From positions 6,763,859 through 6,827,858 of the forward strand of contig CM063287.1 of NCBI GenBank assembly GCA_032173965.1: DNA of 64,000 nucleotides, read 5' to 3'. The notes under the pieces were generated by a model, which worked only from the letters and a program-made list of their open reading frames with translations, made no database searches and was not told where the DNA came from. Source of the DNA: Sitta carolinensis. Its lineage: Eukaryota; Chordata; Aves; Passeriformes; Sittidae. Shown in pieces: positions 36,551 to 50,215 of the stretch (positions within the stretch are counted from its first letter, which is position 1; each line of letters begins with the position of its first letter). Both the position numbers and the translations under genes were made by a program.

Positions 36551-39500
36551 ACAACGGCTGTGTGCAATCACACCCAGCTGCAAGGGCTGCGCCGTCCACT
36601 CTGATCCTTCGATTATGCAAGAATTTACAGAAAGAAATATTAGCCCGTTTTAGATTGATAAACCTAGAAAAACTGGCAGAAGGTTATTGATTGCAAGAGA
36701 GGGTATGGGAACGAGACATCTGTGGCAATCTGCCCTGCACACTTACCACCCACCCTTTTTGTGGGAACGAGAAATAATCCCCATAGCAGTGGTGACATTT
36801 CTATCAAGTTTTTTTGAAAATTATTTGTTTATCAGTTCCCAGCTTCAGGAACAAGAACGGGGCCAGAAAAGGAGAAAATTTAAAGAGTAATAGGATGATT
36901 ATTAAACTTGTGTAGCACTGCGCCATCGTCAGATGTGACAGCTCAGCACCCTCCCCACCAGAGGCCTGCAGGCTGGACAAAGGAGCAGCCTCTGGGCCTC
37001 AGGGGCTCCAGGAGTGCACTACTTTCTCCTGATCACAGACTGATTTTGGGATCAAGCTCACCATGCTGGAATCGGATCACCACTTTCCAGACAAAGTGGT
37101 TTGAGCCCATATCCTACCACACATTACAACAAGCATTCCTGTCACCAGTTTGTTGTTTCACCAAACCAAAATTGGCACCATTGAGCCATTGATCATGGGA
37201 CATCAACACCGGTTACTTTGAGAAACAGCAGTTCATTGCATGCAGGCTCCCACCAAGACTGGGGCTGTGATGTTTCTTGGTCAGCATTGCATGACAGCAA
37301 GTCCAGAGAGTCCCTAAAGCTCCCACTTCTCTTTCTGCAGTCCCAAGACCACTCGATCCTAACTGATCTGGCACATGCACAGCAAGGCCCATGCACAGCT
37401 AGATGTCTGTCATTCCACTAGCACTGGACTTTGGAATCCTTTCATTCTTTATGATGGTTTCCAGGGACACTAATCTCTGAAAATGAACTCTGGTGTTGCC
37501 TTTCACTAAGCCACTGCAAAGTGCTGCAGCCTAGAAGCAAGGAAGAGGTTTTAGGAGCCTGGGTTCCTCTGACACCTTCAAAAATCTGTAGTAAATCCTC
37601 TGGAGAAAGAACAATGCTGAGCACCCTTCTGGGACTATGTAGTTGTTACATGCCCCTTCCACCCGACACATACACACACACACTCTTTTTTGATCATCTC
37701 TTTTTTTTTTTTCCCTGCTCTTTATTTATCTGATGTTTTTCATCATGATGGAAAATGTGTGCAGAGGGGTCAGGCAGAGGAGAAATGGAATGAATGGGAA
37801 GGGAACTTAAAGGAAGAGAAAATAAAAAGGAAGTAATAGCAGCAAGGGAGAGTGTGAGTCAGTGGGGTGGTGGGAAGGGAGAGTAATATATGAATGAATG
37901 CACAGACAGAATGAGGACAAATATAGAATCAGAAAGGGAAGAAATTAAAGTGGGTGAGACTGCATTCATCAGGTTTTAATTTTGTCTCTGACAAGCATTA
38001 ATTCCCTGCACTGAAGCAAAACCTTTCTCCTTGATTTTGCAACTGTTCTTAGCACAAAGGTATCTCCTACCTTTGGCTGGAAAATCTCTTTCTCTGGAGA
38101 TGGTGTATTTAGTCTCTCAGCCTTACGTTCCACATTCATTTCCCTTCCACAATGTGACAGACACTCCAGTAGCTCACACAATCTTGTTACTTCTTTGCTA
38201 TAACATTATATAAAGTCCATTTGAAACAGACACTGGTTCTTGAATACTGAGAGAATTCCGAATTTATTCCCTCTGCCTCCATTTTATACACCTTTCTCTC
38301 CTCTGCTTCTTATTTTATGCAACTGAAATCAGGTTTTTAAGAACGGATGGATTTTGTATAGCTCTTTGAAAGTGGACAGCTTTGGGGGTGTTCCCATTCC
38401 TCAAAGGCATCTCATTTCTCATCTACCTTGTAGCAATAGCCCCTGTCTGAGCGATATCTATTTCTTTCCCCATACCGTTACAATTTTTTTTAAAGAAAAG
38501 ACTGATTAACTCTCCAAATACCAGCAGACTTCAGTGCAAGTATAGAGGAGAGAAATCTTTTCCACAGCTCTGCTTTTCTAAAGCTAGACCTGCCTGAGAC
38601 AGTATTTTGCAGAGTCACACTTCAGACTGCGTGCTTCCTTCAACCTATCACTACTCCCATCACCTGGGCAAGGGATCAACATTTTTTTAAAGCTCAAATT
38701 ACTCCCAGATGTGATTCCATGCAATCACTTGGCAATGTATTTAGTCCTAGGGATTTCAGTCTCAGAGCACACGACGCTCTCATGGTGTTTTTCTCACCTG
38801 AGAGAACTATACTCTGCTTGTCTTAACAAGGAACATCATGGTCTGAAGCACAAGTTATGTTTGTGCTAAAGGATGGCAGAGTCTCAGCATATAATCAGAA
38901 AGTTTATTCTGTGACAGATTATCCCTGACAGTGTTTAGCAAAAAATGTGACATATCACAAATATGGGTCAACATTATGTAATGGAAAGTCTGCCAATGGC
39001 AGCACAACGTTAGAGACAGCAGAGGGTCATGTGTTTAAAACTGCAAAAGCTTGCAAAGAATTTGCCACAACAGCAACCTCTCAGACTTTCAACATTTAGG
39101 TAAACAGAATCTTACCAATTTCTGTAGTTCAATAACAATGTGTCTGTTATTACAGTAACCTCACACAAGGCAGGAGAAGCAGCATTCTCTACATGATGAA
39201 ACCACACCAGGAAACGTGAGCTGTGACACACAGCTCTTGCCTGGCGAGGTTCAACAGCCTCAGCTCTCCTGCCTCAGCCTGGCATTCACAGTGCCCCAGG
39301 TAGGTCAGCAAGATCTTGCTGCAGGGCTAGCACTCTCCAGCAGAAAGGCAAAGAGGCTGCCAGCCAGCTGGAGAGGTGTGTGGCTTCTTTCCTAAAAGGC
39401 ACGACCTCATTCCTGCCATAAAGCAAGGGGAAAAGGAATTCCTGCATATTCCTTTCCTCCCCACAAAAAACCCCCCTCCCCACATTACAAAGTTCAACCC

Positions 39501-42500
39501 CACCTGTGTTGCACTCTGTTTTGGGAAAACTGCTGTGCATTAGCAGCAGAGCACAGCACAGAGATGGGCAACCCCATTCTCACCATTTGAAAACTCTTTT
39601 GTATTTCTTTGTAGCAGGTTTTTGTCTGCACGTTATTAAAGAAACCCCCTTTCTCAGACCTCAGCAAGACTCAGTTCCACCTCTGCCTTCCCACTTGGGA
39701 ATAAAAAACGACTTGTGTTACTGCTCAGTGGACTGTGCAAGCAGAAGGCAAAAGCGCTACAGACATGGTTTTCAGGAAAGAAAAAACAGGGAGGAATTAA
39801 AGACAGCATTTTGGGATTTTTTTTCCTCCTATTAATATGTCACTTTTGAGGAGAAAAGCAAAATATTAAAGAACAAATAAAAGAAGGATGAAAATCAGCA
39901 TTGAGGGTCAGTCCTAAAAGGTGCATTGACTAAACTTAGCAACGAATCCCTGAAGTTTCCTGGAAATAAATTCTTTGCAATTTTGCAGTCATCCTCTGTC
40001 TTTAATAGACATGTCAACTGTTTCAAGCGTACAAAGGCACACTCCTGATAAAGACTGTGTGCAAAATATTATTGCAATACCATAGAACTTAAGTAAAATT
40101 GACAGACTGGTGACAGAAAAACAAAAACCCACCCCAAAACTTCAGACCCTAAGTGAAAGCCATGACTCCATAGCATTAATGTGCAGTGTGACGCCACATC
40201 CTTTGCTGAGACAGACATTGATTTATGACAATTTAGAGCACTAGGTACAGTATATAACCAGGAACCTCTTTGTTTTTTCTCAGATAACAAAGCATGAGCC
40301 TCCTCAAGTGCTCAAACAATGAAGATGATGGCAGAGGTGCCCCTTTTATACTCTGAGAAAATCCAAGGCAGAGCAGCAGTGTTTATTTTTATCTCTAGAG
40401 CGAGTTTCTCCCTCTTTCTGCAAAGGTGACACCCATGGCCACCCTGACACTAAATCCAGCAGTAATGCTCCAACTCTCCTGGAAATGTCTCTGCCTGCTG
40501 TTTTCTGCTTCAGTGTTGTTTGAGATGCTGGGAAGCCCCACAACTTCTGGGAACTCTCCAGTGAGGTGCATGCAGTATCTCACACATCTCAAAATGTCTC
40601 TTCTTCCCTGTTCAGACGGCTTCATTTGAGCAACTGTGTTCAGCTTATGTACTCAGACATCTCTTGCAAGGCCATAAAGCATACTTTATAACATCAAAGA
40701 TACAATTCCGAGGCAATCTTGTGACTTCTGGTGCCAGGGAACCTAATCATGAATCCGGAAAAATGGCTTCAGTGTAGGCAAAACTAGTCTACAACTTGGA
40801 TAAAAAGACAATCAGTCTGTGAAAAAGACAACCAAGGGCATATAAGATAGAAATTCACTAAAGCACAAGTTGCACAAATGAGGTAGCCAGTCTGACTCTG
40901 CCAAGCCTCTTAATACAGGAATTAGAAGTTGGCATTTGCAGTGAATAGCAGCAGCTTCAGAGCAAACAGAAGGAGGTGATACTTCCTGCGATGGATGTTA
41001 CAGTTGTAAGACTAAAGGACTGTGCCAGTGCTAGAAATTTTTTGCTCATTCAAAGGAAGGCTGGAAAAGTTTGTGCAAAATGAATAATTTAGAGTTACTA
41101 AAACCACAAGTGACTGAGCTGAGAGTGACTGAGCCCTAAGCTGAAAACCAATAAAGTCCAGGGAAGAGTTAGTGAAGACTCTTACACGTGCTTGTCATGC
41201 CCTTCATCTTCTGCAAATGCCCATTTTCATCCACTGCTAAAGGGATTGTACTACTCAGGGTAAGTCCTTGCTCTGACCCAGGATAATCACAGAAATTCCC
41301 TGCTATCCAACTCTTCATTCCTTCCCCCCACCACTGCCACTCTGTCTGCATTCATAAGGACATCTTCAGAGTATGGAGCCCTCTGATGGTACCGGTTGGG
41401 TGTGCAAATATCAACCTAATCTAAGCAATATAAACAATTCAAAGGGAATATTCCTCTCAGACCAAGAAAGGTAATAAACAATTAACATTTTATTAATGTC
41501 ATTGATGGTGCTGCTTTTGAATTTCAGTTTTCTCATTAGCTTTATACAGTTTGAATAAGCATCCAAGTAAGAAAAATTGTTTCATATGCAAAGAAAATGT
41601 ATTCATAGTTCATAAAATTTATTTGTTCCCTAATGGACACAAAGTACTATTAATACTTAGTATTATCACTTATTAATTTCATTTTAAGTTTAGTCTCCCT
41701 TTATGAGATCCAGAGTAAGCTTAGACAACAATCTGAACCTCTCTCCTCTGTGCTGTTAATCAGTCTTCCAACTTTTGTAACCACTTTCACATTTAATTAG
41801 TGCCTTATCCTCCAGACATTGGACCATATCTTGACCTTTAAAGGATAATACTGTCTGCTTATCCTTCACAATGCTGACTCCTATTCAGATTTAGTTTCTG
41901 TCTACAAGTCAGGGGCCAGCTTTGATACCTTTAAGTGAATTTTTAGTGCCAGCTGACTTGTTTTGGTAATTTCCTTAAGATATTATGTGGCACAGCATCA
42001 AATATCTTTGTAAAGTCTTGATGCTATTCTGTCCTCTGCTAATCTTCTGGCTTCATCGTAAAAGATGTGGAGGGATAAACATTCTAATTGGTCTGGCTTG
42101 GTTTACTCCAGTACACCTGTGCTTTATCAGGTTCTTGTTACACTATCCACCTCCATATAAATACATTTCCCCCTTCAGCTTCGCTATTTATAGTATTTGT
42201 TTCAATTTGGAGCTGTGCCCATAAGACAATAGTTTCCATAGTTACTCTTAATTCAGTTTTTAAAGTCTTCTGGCATGCTGATGCTTTATTAGTCTCCTGA
42301 TACTTCCTCAATTCTCTGTGGGGTTTTCTAGCAACTAGCTCTTCCATCAGTTCTTTAAATATCTGAAGGGACACCTCAGATGCATTTGCTCAAGTGATGA
42401 TATTTCATTACGTATTTCTTAGTTACTTCTTCCCAGCAGTTCATAACTACATCAATGATTCCTTAAGCAAAACATTATTTCAAGTTCAATCTCCTTCCCA

Positions 42501-43459
42501 ATAAACTTTATGGCAAAAGTCCAATTAGTCTTAGGGAGAATAAGAACTGGTCTCGAAATTTATCTCTTTATTACAAATTAATTACAATTAAAATTTTCTT
42601 GGTCATGTAATTTTGTGTTATTGTGCCTTCAAGACTTGTAACACAGCCTTTTCATATTATTTCTCACCTCTTGGCAGCTGTTTCAGTGTATCCTCATGCT
42701 GTCCTGGTTTCTCTCCTGTGTACTAAACTTGGAATACAAAACCCTGTTTTGGTGACCCTCCAGTTTTCTGCTTCTAGCACAGTTCATATTTTAGTTTTAC
42801 TTGTTTAAGTAGCCCACAGTGACCCATTCTCTCTTCAGTGTTTTCCATTTTCTTTGGAACAAGACACATTTCTGCTGGCTTTTCATTACAGTATCCTCTC
42901 CTGTTCCCCTAATGCCCTTCCCACAAAGTCTTTTCTGAAACTTTCTCAACTGGTCCTGTGAATGAGATTTTCCTCATAATACTACACCCTTTCACTGGAT
43001 AACCAAAACTCCTAAGATAACAAGAAGAAGAATGTACAGTTCCTTAATAAGGTTCATGAAGAAAGCCTAAGTGATTAGTTCCTTGGTGTCATCTACTTGA
43101 TCTCATTTTCTTATAACTATAGAGCTATGAGCATTCTGTATAAGCACAGAAGATGGGATCTAGGTTCATGTCACTGCTTTTGTACCATCACAATCTGCTA
43201 TGACTGAGCTGATGTGGCAACACAGGAAAGGCACCATTGCCTCATCCCCCTCTGCTACTGTGAACACAGTCAATTATCTGCTAAGGAAACACCAGGAAGA
43301 CTGTGTTAAATCAGGGAGAATAGGAACACCAAGATATTCCCTCTCCTTAACTCAGAGACTGAATGAGTAGTGAGACTAATCTTAAATTTCTCTCATTTGA
43401 CTCTGTCACTTACTGCAAGCTCTTATACTGTTTTTCAGATCTATGTTTGTTTACATATG
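36551..43459. other. Intergenic DNA upstream of PHYHIPL, no gene recognised
   Basis: This stretch has ordinary mixed composition. Simple-sequence tracts occur at about 37,668-37,712 (CA repeats, then T-rich). No open frame on either strand matches a protein that I know, and no BICC1 exon was seen. Any conserved regulatory elements cannot be called without alignment. Confidence 0.6.
37668..37712. repeat. CA-rich then T-rich simple sequence
   Basis: A short acacacacac stretch is followed within about 25 bp by a T run. Confidence 0.7.
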
Positions 43460-44477
43460 CATTTTGTGTTGACCCAGGTTGGATGCCAGGTGCCCACCAA
43501 AGCTTCTCTGTCACTCTTCAGCTGGACAGGGGAGAGAAAATATATGGAAAATCTTGTGGGTCGATATAAGGGCAGGGAGAGATCACTCAGCAGTGATTGT
43601 CATGGGCAAAATGGAATTGACTTAGAGAAATTAATTGAATTTACTACCAACCAAAATCAGAGTAAGATAATGAGAAATAAAATCTTAAAAACACCTTCCC
43701 CCACTCTCCTTTCTGGGCTATACCTCCTCCCCAACCAGTGGTGCAGGGAGATTGGGAATGTGAGTTATGGGCAGTTCATCACAGATTATTTCTGCTGCTG
43801 CTGAGGGAGAAGAGTCCTTCCCCTGCTGCAGCATGGGGTCCCTGTCACAGGAGACCATCCTCCACAGAATTCTCCAGCATGAGAGAACGGGCAACCGTTC
43901 TCCATGAACTGGTCCAGAGTGGGTCTCTTGCCTTGTTACCACATGGGAAGTCCCTCAGGAACAGCCTGCTCCAGCATGGGTCCCCCATGGGGTCACAGTC
44001 CCTGCCAACAAACCTGCTCCAGCATGGGCTTGCCAAGATTCACAGTGTTCTTTAGAGCATCCCACCACCCTGGCATAGGTCTCCTCAGGCTGCAGGCTGG
44101 TCTCTGCTCCCCTGTGGATTTTCATGGGCTGCCAGGGAATAATCTGCTTTGCTATGGTCTACGCCATGGGCTGCAGGGGAATCTGCTCTTACACCTGGAG
44201 CGCCTCCTGCCCCTCCTTCTGCACTGACCTTGGTGTCTGCAGAGTGTTTCTCTCACATAGCCTCCCTTCCCTTACTTCTGCACAATAACTTCTTTTTTTC
44301 CTTCTTAAACATGTTATCACAGACACATTACTGCAATTTCTGATTGGCCAGTGGTGGGTCTGACTCTAGCTCTGTTGGACATGGTGGAAGCTTCCAGCAG
44401 CTGCTCCCTTAAGACACCCCTTTAGCCATCCCTGTCCCCTCCCTGCTACTAGAACCTTGCTACACAGACCCAATGCA
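43460..44477 (+). mobile_element. Solo LTR of an endogenous retrovirus (songbird-type)
   Basis: The left end begins near tgtgttgacccagg and the right end is near acagacccaatgca. The interior has repeated CTGCTCCAGCATGGG-type blocks, GGCTGCAGGGGAATCTGCTC, CTGACCTTGGTGTCTGCAGA and GGAAGCTTCCAGCAGCTGCT. These are features I know from abundant avian ERV LTRs. The pentamer atatg occurs next to each end (43,455-43,459 and 44,478-44,482), a candidate target-site duplication, though five extra bases sit between it and the left TG. There is no gag, pol or env nearby, so this is a solo LTR or LTR remnant. The open frames inside are LTR sequence, not genes. The exact family name needs a repeat library. 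Confidence 0.75.
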
Positions 44478-45900
44478 ATATGTGATCCACAATTAAAATG
44501 TCACAAAATTTCACAAGAAACAATTTCACATTAAAAACAGCAATGAAGAGCTGTGTTTTCCATGGGTTTGCTCTGGTAGGAATGCATGTCCACTTAGCAC
44601 CCATATACAGGCAGATTAGATAAAGAGAGTAGAGAAATGAGCAATAAAATGAGCATTTGTCTGTAGCACTGTTTCTTTAACAACATCCACAAGCATTTTA
44701 ATTAAACCATGTTCTTCTCTGAATTATTTCCTACCACTGTTACTTATGTTCTGAATATATGTCAGCCCTGCAGTATGTTATTTATTGGTAGTGCAGCAAT
44801 CCTTACAGATTCCCAGTGCTGTATGTACTCAGTGCCCTGGAGTATTTAAAGTCAGTGGAAGAGTTGTGGCATTCTGTGAGCTTTGAAAATCCTAGAACTG
44901 ACTCAAAATCTGTTAGTGACTGATTCACTGCTCCTGCTTCTTAAACCACGCTGCACAGGAGGAAAATTGCAAAGGCCATCTTTAGCCTAAGGAATTTATT
45001 TGCTTTAGGATCTCTCTGCAGTCAGTGTAGAGTAGAAAAATCCTCATCTGTATCTAAAGGGAGTTCATTGTAGGTACTCAGAGTTGCTCTAGAGGAAATG
45101 TTTCCTCTTGATTCTACAGGAAGCAGTGGGAGAAAAATCTTCTGAGAGTAAATTTAGCCTTTGTGAATGCCCTCTAAATTGTTCCTATGTGTGTTTGCAA
45201 GAGCCATCTTTGATAACCTGCGCTATATTCTGGACTGAGAAATGAGAACAGCAAACAAATTTAGCAAAACTCTCTCTCCAGGGCTAACACAAGCTCCTCA
45301 TCTCCTTGTCCAAGGTTCAGGAGGCTTAATCTCTGCATGCTGATAGGGACAGGGCTGCCTGCAAAGCAGGACAAGTGTTCATTTATCCAGGCACAGCTGT
45401 TCCCTGATGACAGAGGTCAGACAGTGGCTCCTGTGTGACGGAACATGGATCTGTGCTCAGACTTGTCCGATCACTGCTTATCTGAGACCTGCTGAACTCA
45501 CATCAAATGCTCATCATTTGTAAATTCTTTTTCTCTAATTTCCTCCATTTCTTCCATGCTAACTGCTAACCCAAAATCTTTCATTAGTTTTTAGAACAAA
45601 ATTTACTAGGTTATTTATCTAATCTTTATTTTAATACCAGTATTTTTCTTCTTGATTCTCTGTGCTCTTATTTTATCCATTTTCAGTCTAACCTCACCTA
45701 CTCCCATCTGTCTGAGAGCCAACTTCTGATTAATGTGTCTCCACATAAATTCAATTTAGCCATTGACAGTGCGTTTTTGGGGTTGATCATATGACATCCA
45801 CCTGGTTATTTCTGGGATGAGGAGGGAAAATGAGGTAGAAAGTAGCAAAAAAAATTACCTTGTGTGTTGAAGCAGTTGATTTTAATTAATGAAATTAAAT
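44478..45900. other. Spacer between the two inverted LTRs
   Basis: About 1.4 kb of unremarkable sequence. No retroviral coding remnant or other gene was recognised, which argues that the flanking LTRs are separate insertions and not the two ends of one provirus. Confidence 0.6.
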
Positions 45901-46679
45901 TTACTTGGTTTGTGTAGCAAAGTTTTGGTTGTTACAGGGAGAAGCTGTCAAAGTTTCCCCCAGGTCTGATAGAACCCATGCCAGCCAGCTCCAAGGAGGA
46001 CCCACCCCTGGCCAAGGCCAAACACATCCACATGGGTGGTAGCACCTCTGGGATAACAGATGTAAGAAAAGGGAAGGGACACTGTGCAGGAGCAATCAAA
46101 AGAGAGGAATGAGAATATGTGACACCAGCAGACACCAAGGTCCGTGGAAAAGGAGGGGAGGAGGTGCCCCAGGCTCTGGAGCTGAGATTCCCCTGCAGCC
46201 TGTGGGAAGGACTCACACTGGCAAAGTTCAAGAGGGACTGTCCTCTGTGGGACAGACCCCATGCTGGAGCAGGGGAAGGGTGTGAGCAGTCCTCTCTTGA
46301 GAAGGAAGGGGCAACAGAGAAAATGTGTGCTGAATCGACCAAACCCCAAATTCCCCATGCCCCTGTGCCACTGGCTGGGGAGGAGATAGGGAAAATCAGG
46401 AGTGAAGATGGGGACGGAGACAGAGATGGGGGAAAGGTGTTTTAAGATTTACTTTTTATTTCCCATTATCCTTCTCTGATTTGATTGGTAATATATTAAG
46501 CTAATTTCCCCTAGCTGAGTGCATTTAGCCCATGACAGTAATTGCTGAGTGATCACTCCCTGCCCTGATTTTGACCCACAAGCCTTTCATTACATTTTCT
46601 CTCCTTACCCAGCTGAGAAGGGCAGTGTCAGAGCAGCTTTGGCAGGCACCTGGTACCCAGCCTGGGTCAACCCACCACA
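45901..46679 (-). mobile_element. Second solo LTR, same family, opposite orientation
   Basis: Read on the - strand it starts tgtggtgggttgacccaggc at 46,679 and follows the LTR at 43.46-44.48 kb block by block. Shared blocks include the GGGCAGGGAGTGATCACTCA region, the CTGCTCCAGCATGGGGTC blocks, GACCTTGGTGTCTGC and the terminal GCTACACAAACC. It is about 240 bp shorter, lacking several of the internal CCAGCATGG-type units. Flanking pentamers taaat (45,896-45,900) and tacat (46,680-46,684) agree at four of five positions, a possible decayed target-site duplication. No viral coding sequence is attached. Confidence 0.75.
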
Positions 46680-49600
46680 TACATTTTCTGGTCTTGCCCT
46701 TAGCAAGCTACTTACAGTAGCTGTCAGTTGACAAGAAAGTTGTCTATGGGGATTTTATCCATCTTATAACATATTGCCTGTCATGCTGTGGAAATATTAA
46801 TTTACACACATAAGTGACAGTAAAGTTTTCCAATACCACATCGAGCGCAGCAGCAGAAGGGTATGAGGTAGAGATATACAGTTTTGTACCTTAAATACCA
46901 GTCTAGATTAGCCCTACTATTTTGTGTGGGCAATAGCTAGACTACTGCAATTTAATTCCTTGCATTTTTAAAACAGTCATTACATTTTTAAACATATTTT
47001 AATGCTGTAGCTCCATCAAATTAATTTAGAGGTTGCACCAGTTTAATTATACACACCCCTACAGTGATATAGCTACAGTTCACAAAAACTAAGGACAACC
47101 TTTCCCCTTAATTTCTGTGTACCACCAAACTGCTCCTGCCAGGAATGAATTAGGCCTGGCATTAAGACAGTACTGAACCCTGAATGTGTTTCTCGAGGAG
47201 AGCCAAATATTCACATATATTAAAATCTCTAGAAATGTATTACTACATATGTGTTTGCATTCATAAAGTTTATCAAGCAAAGCTATTCAGAACAAGAAGA
47301 TATGACACAGAGTCAGCCTAAGGATAGATTGAAAATGGAAATGTTTCATCACTAACTAATGACTGTTTTCATTTATTTTACTATTTATGTCAAATAGTGA
47401 AATAGAAATGAGTGCCAAAACCTCCATTCTCTGCAGACAGTTTGAGGCCTGAGCAAAAAAGCTCCATTACCACATTTTTATTGTTCTTACTTGAAGTTGA
47501 GTAATATATCACTAAAAACTAGGTGAAACAAATGAAGTATAAATCAAGCCAAATTCAAAGATTAATGAAATTAGCATTACCAGACCCATAGGCTGTCTAT
47601 AGACTGACCACTAATTCTTATACCTTCAGGAGTTAATTACACAGCTATCACAACACTGAAAATGCACATGACTGGCCTCTACCTGAATTACAAACAAACC
47701 TTCCCACTCCTAGCACAGGAGCAGTGATGTCTAACAAAAATGTGGCAGCAAATAATTCAGAGACAAAAGACAGAAAAGTACTCCACAATGTCTTCAGGGC
47801 TTCATCCTGTGCTTAGGAAGTGTGAGGGATGCTCAGTGACAAATTACACAAAAATTGGGAAGCCCAGCTTCCAGTCAAAGTAGAGATTGGCACTCCTCTC
47901 ACCAGAGAGTTCGAAACACTTGTAGAAAAGGATTAAAAAATGTGCAGTGATCACGATGGCTAAAGTGGGGAGACCCAGGCTATCTCTCTGGGTCTTGGTT
48001 CTGTTCTGGTGCAGTGCTTCTGCCCTTGAATGATGCTACGCAGCCCTTTTGGGAATAGTGGCTGTCAGTGAGCGTTATGAACTTGCAGTCAGTCTGGACA
48101 AAGATGCTCATTCCCAGAGTGTGAGTCTTTTTGGCTGCAGAAGGCAAATACCGGCAGTTAACAGGAGTGTCAAAAAAGAAACAGCCACAAGCAGTGGGGT
48201 TAGGCTGCAGTCACTCTGGGGGCTTGAGCACTCATCCAAATGACTGCCTGACAGCACTGTCTAAATGGAAATATTATGCAAACGGTGAATTCATCCTGGA
48301 GTAAAACCTCCTCCTTGTGTCTTGCTGGCAAAGACACTTTATCAACAAATATATCCAGACTGAAACAGATCATGCAACCAGCTTTAGAGAGAATATGTAA
48401 CTTCTATCCCTATTTTCTCATTTTGGATTTCTCCACCCTCTCAAAGGATGGTGGTCTGAACTCATTTTACTGTCAAACTCGCACTGACCTCAACAGAAAA
48501 TGTCTCATTTCAAAACACAGCTGAGCACAGCAGCCAGCTGCCTTTGCTTGAGCCAGGTGTTCCCAAACCAAGGTTGCAATCCCACATGCAGCTGCAAGGC
48601 AGGCAGTGAAAGCAGGGTCAGTTCTCCAGCCTATTATATAGTGCCTCCACAGACTCTAGGAGCAAAAGCTTTGCTGCAACAAAGATCATGGGTATCTTCT
48701 TTCACTGCTTTAAAGTTGTTTTCCCCTCTTCCTCCCCCTCAACTACTGATGGAGTCTTATTACTGCTTGATCCAGCTGAACCCTAAGGCAAAATTTTCAG
48801 CATTGGGCACGCTCCTGCAGAGAGAGTTTTTGTATGAATTATAAAGTCAGGGCATTCAAATACTACATCAATTCACTTCCCACAGGCTTTCTCCATGAAT
48901 GCTTATTCATCTTGAAATGATGGTACTCTAAGAAGTCACTTAAGCTCTTAGGCTTTCCTGATATCATGTCACAACTTCAAGAACAATCAAAAGGAAGAAT
49001 GCTTGGAAAAGCATAAAAACAAAACCCATAGTCAGAAAAATTTGTTGCTGCAACTTCTGCTAAATAAAGAGATCACTCCCTGCACAGATACAGCATAACA
49101 TGTTCTGTTGTATAGCTCATAACAAACTTTGATTCAGTCATTTCTGTCACCATAAGTTTATTGCTCTGGTGGCCTCCTTGTTTTGGGACATAGACCAACA
49201 TAAAAGCCCCTCTGCACACACCCTTCTAGAGACTGTAAAGGAGGAGAAAAGAGATGTTCCTCCCACTTCACTGGGGGAGGGCTGGTGGCTATTTCTGACA
49301 ATCAGATTCTCATTCTGGCAGAGACATCTTAAAAATTATTTTTTGTTGTCATTACATGTAGTAGCATTGGTAGCCTTTACAAAGCACTCTTGTGTTTCAA
49401 AGATAACATTACCACACAAACACTGCCTGTGCACTTCCACAAAGGCTAAGCAACACATTTCTTACTGCCTTAAATCATGTCTTCCAGGCCTGCTGGAAAT
49501 CAGAGGGGCTGACACAGGGGAGCAACTAAGTGCAAGTCACTTGTAATGTTCTACCTGCTAACTAACGAGCAGACAAGCCCTGGCAGGCTGGCTGGAGCTG

Positions 49601-50120
49601 CAGGCACACAGCACTTGCTATAGCTCATTTCACAAGGGTAGCACTGCTTTCCTCTCTCTTGTGCCCTCTGCCACATGCCAGCAAGCAAACAGGAGCACGG
49701 GAGCAGCTGACCGCTTCTGATGCCAAGGACTGTGTGTGCGCTCTGTAACAGCCTGTGCTCGCCAGCACTTCTCAAAGGAGACGAGAAGCCAGTGTTCCAC
49801 TTGAGCCTTGGGCGAGGGCAGGGGGAAGGAACTGCCCCCTGTACTCTTTATCCTGTCGTGGGAGCTAAGCAGAGGAAGCCAGGTTTAGGAAAGTGTGCAA
49901 ATGTGGGACCATGGTAGATTGTCCCCTTCCACACAACACAGCAATTGTGGGAGTGCTGTCGGGGCCATGGCACCAGCTCTCCATGCAGAGTTCACACAGT
50001 CTGGGAAAGTGGGCAAGGTGGAAGCACAGGAACCCCTCTGCATCCTGATGCTGTTCCTTCCCTGCCTAGGGCACAGCACAGTGCCTGGGACAAACAAAGA
50101 AGTAAACACAGGGCAGAGGT
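46680..50120. other. Intergenic DNA, no gene recognised
   Basis: Mixed single-copy-looking sequence. Open frames at 48.0-48.85 kb and 49.2-49.9 kb are short and show no family resemblance that I can identify. Confidence 0.6.
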
Positions 50121-50215
50121 GCTCTCACAGAGTCACAGAAAATGCTGAACCGCAAGGATCATGAAGTCCAGTTCCTGGCTTTGCACAGGACCTATCCCCG
50201 CTATTAAAACCACTT
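50121..50215 (-). mobile_element. CR1 LINE 3'-end fragment
   Basis: The + strand reads cacagagtcacagaaaatgc, then ccgcaaggatcatgaagtcc and ttcctggctttgcacaggac. This is a worn version of the antisense 3' end of avian CR1 (cacagaatcacagaat... ggatcatcaagtccaactcctggccctgcacaggac). The element therefore lies on the - strand with its 3' end on the left. It is heavily truncated, as most CR1 copies are, and the right boundary is approximate. Confidence 0.65.

Noticed and set aside
43370..46445. Several open frames of 100-144 codons in the 43-46 kb region
   Set aside because: They lie largely in the two LTRs and on both strands in several frames. LTRs of this type do not encode proteins.
43460..46679. 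The two LTRs as ends of a single provirus
   Set aside because: They are in opposite orientation, of different length, and the spacer holds no recognisable gag, pol or env sequence.
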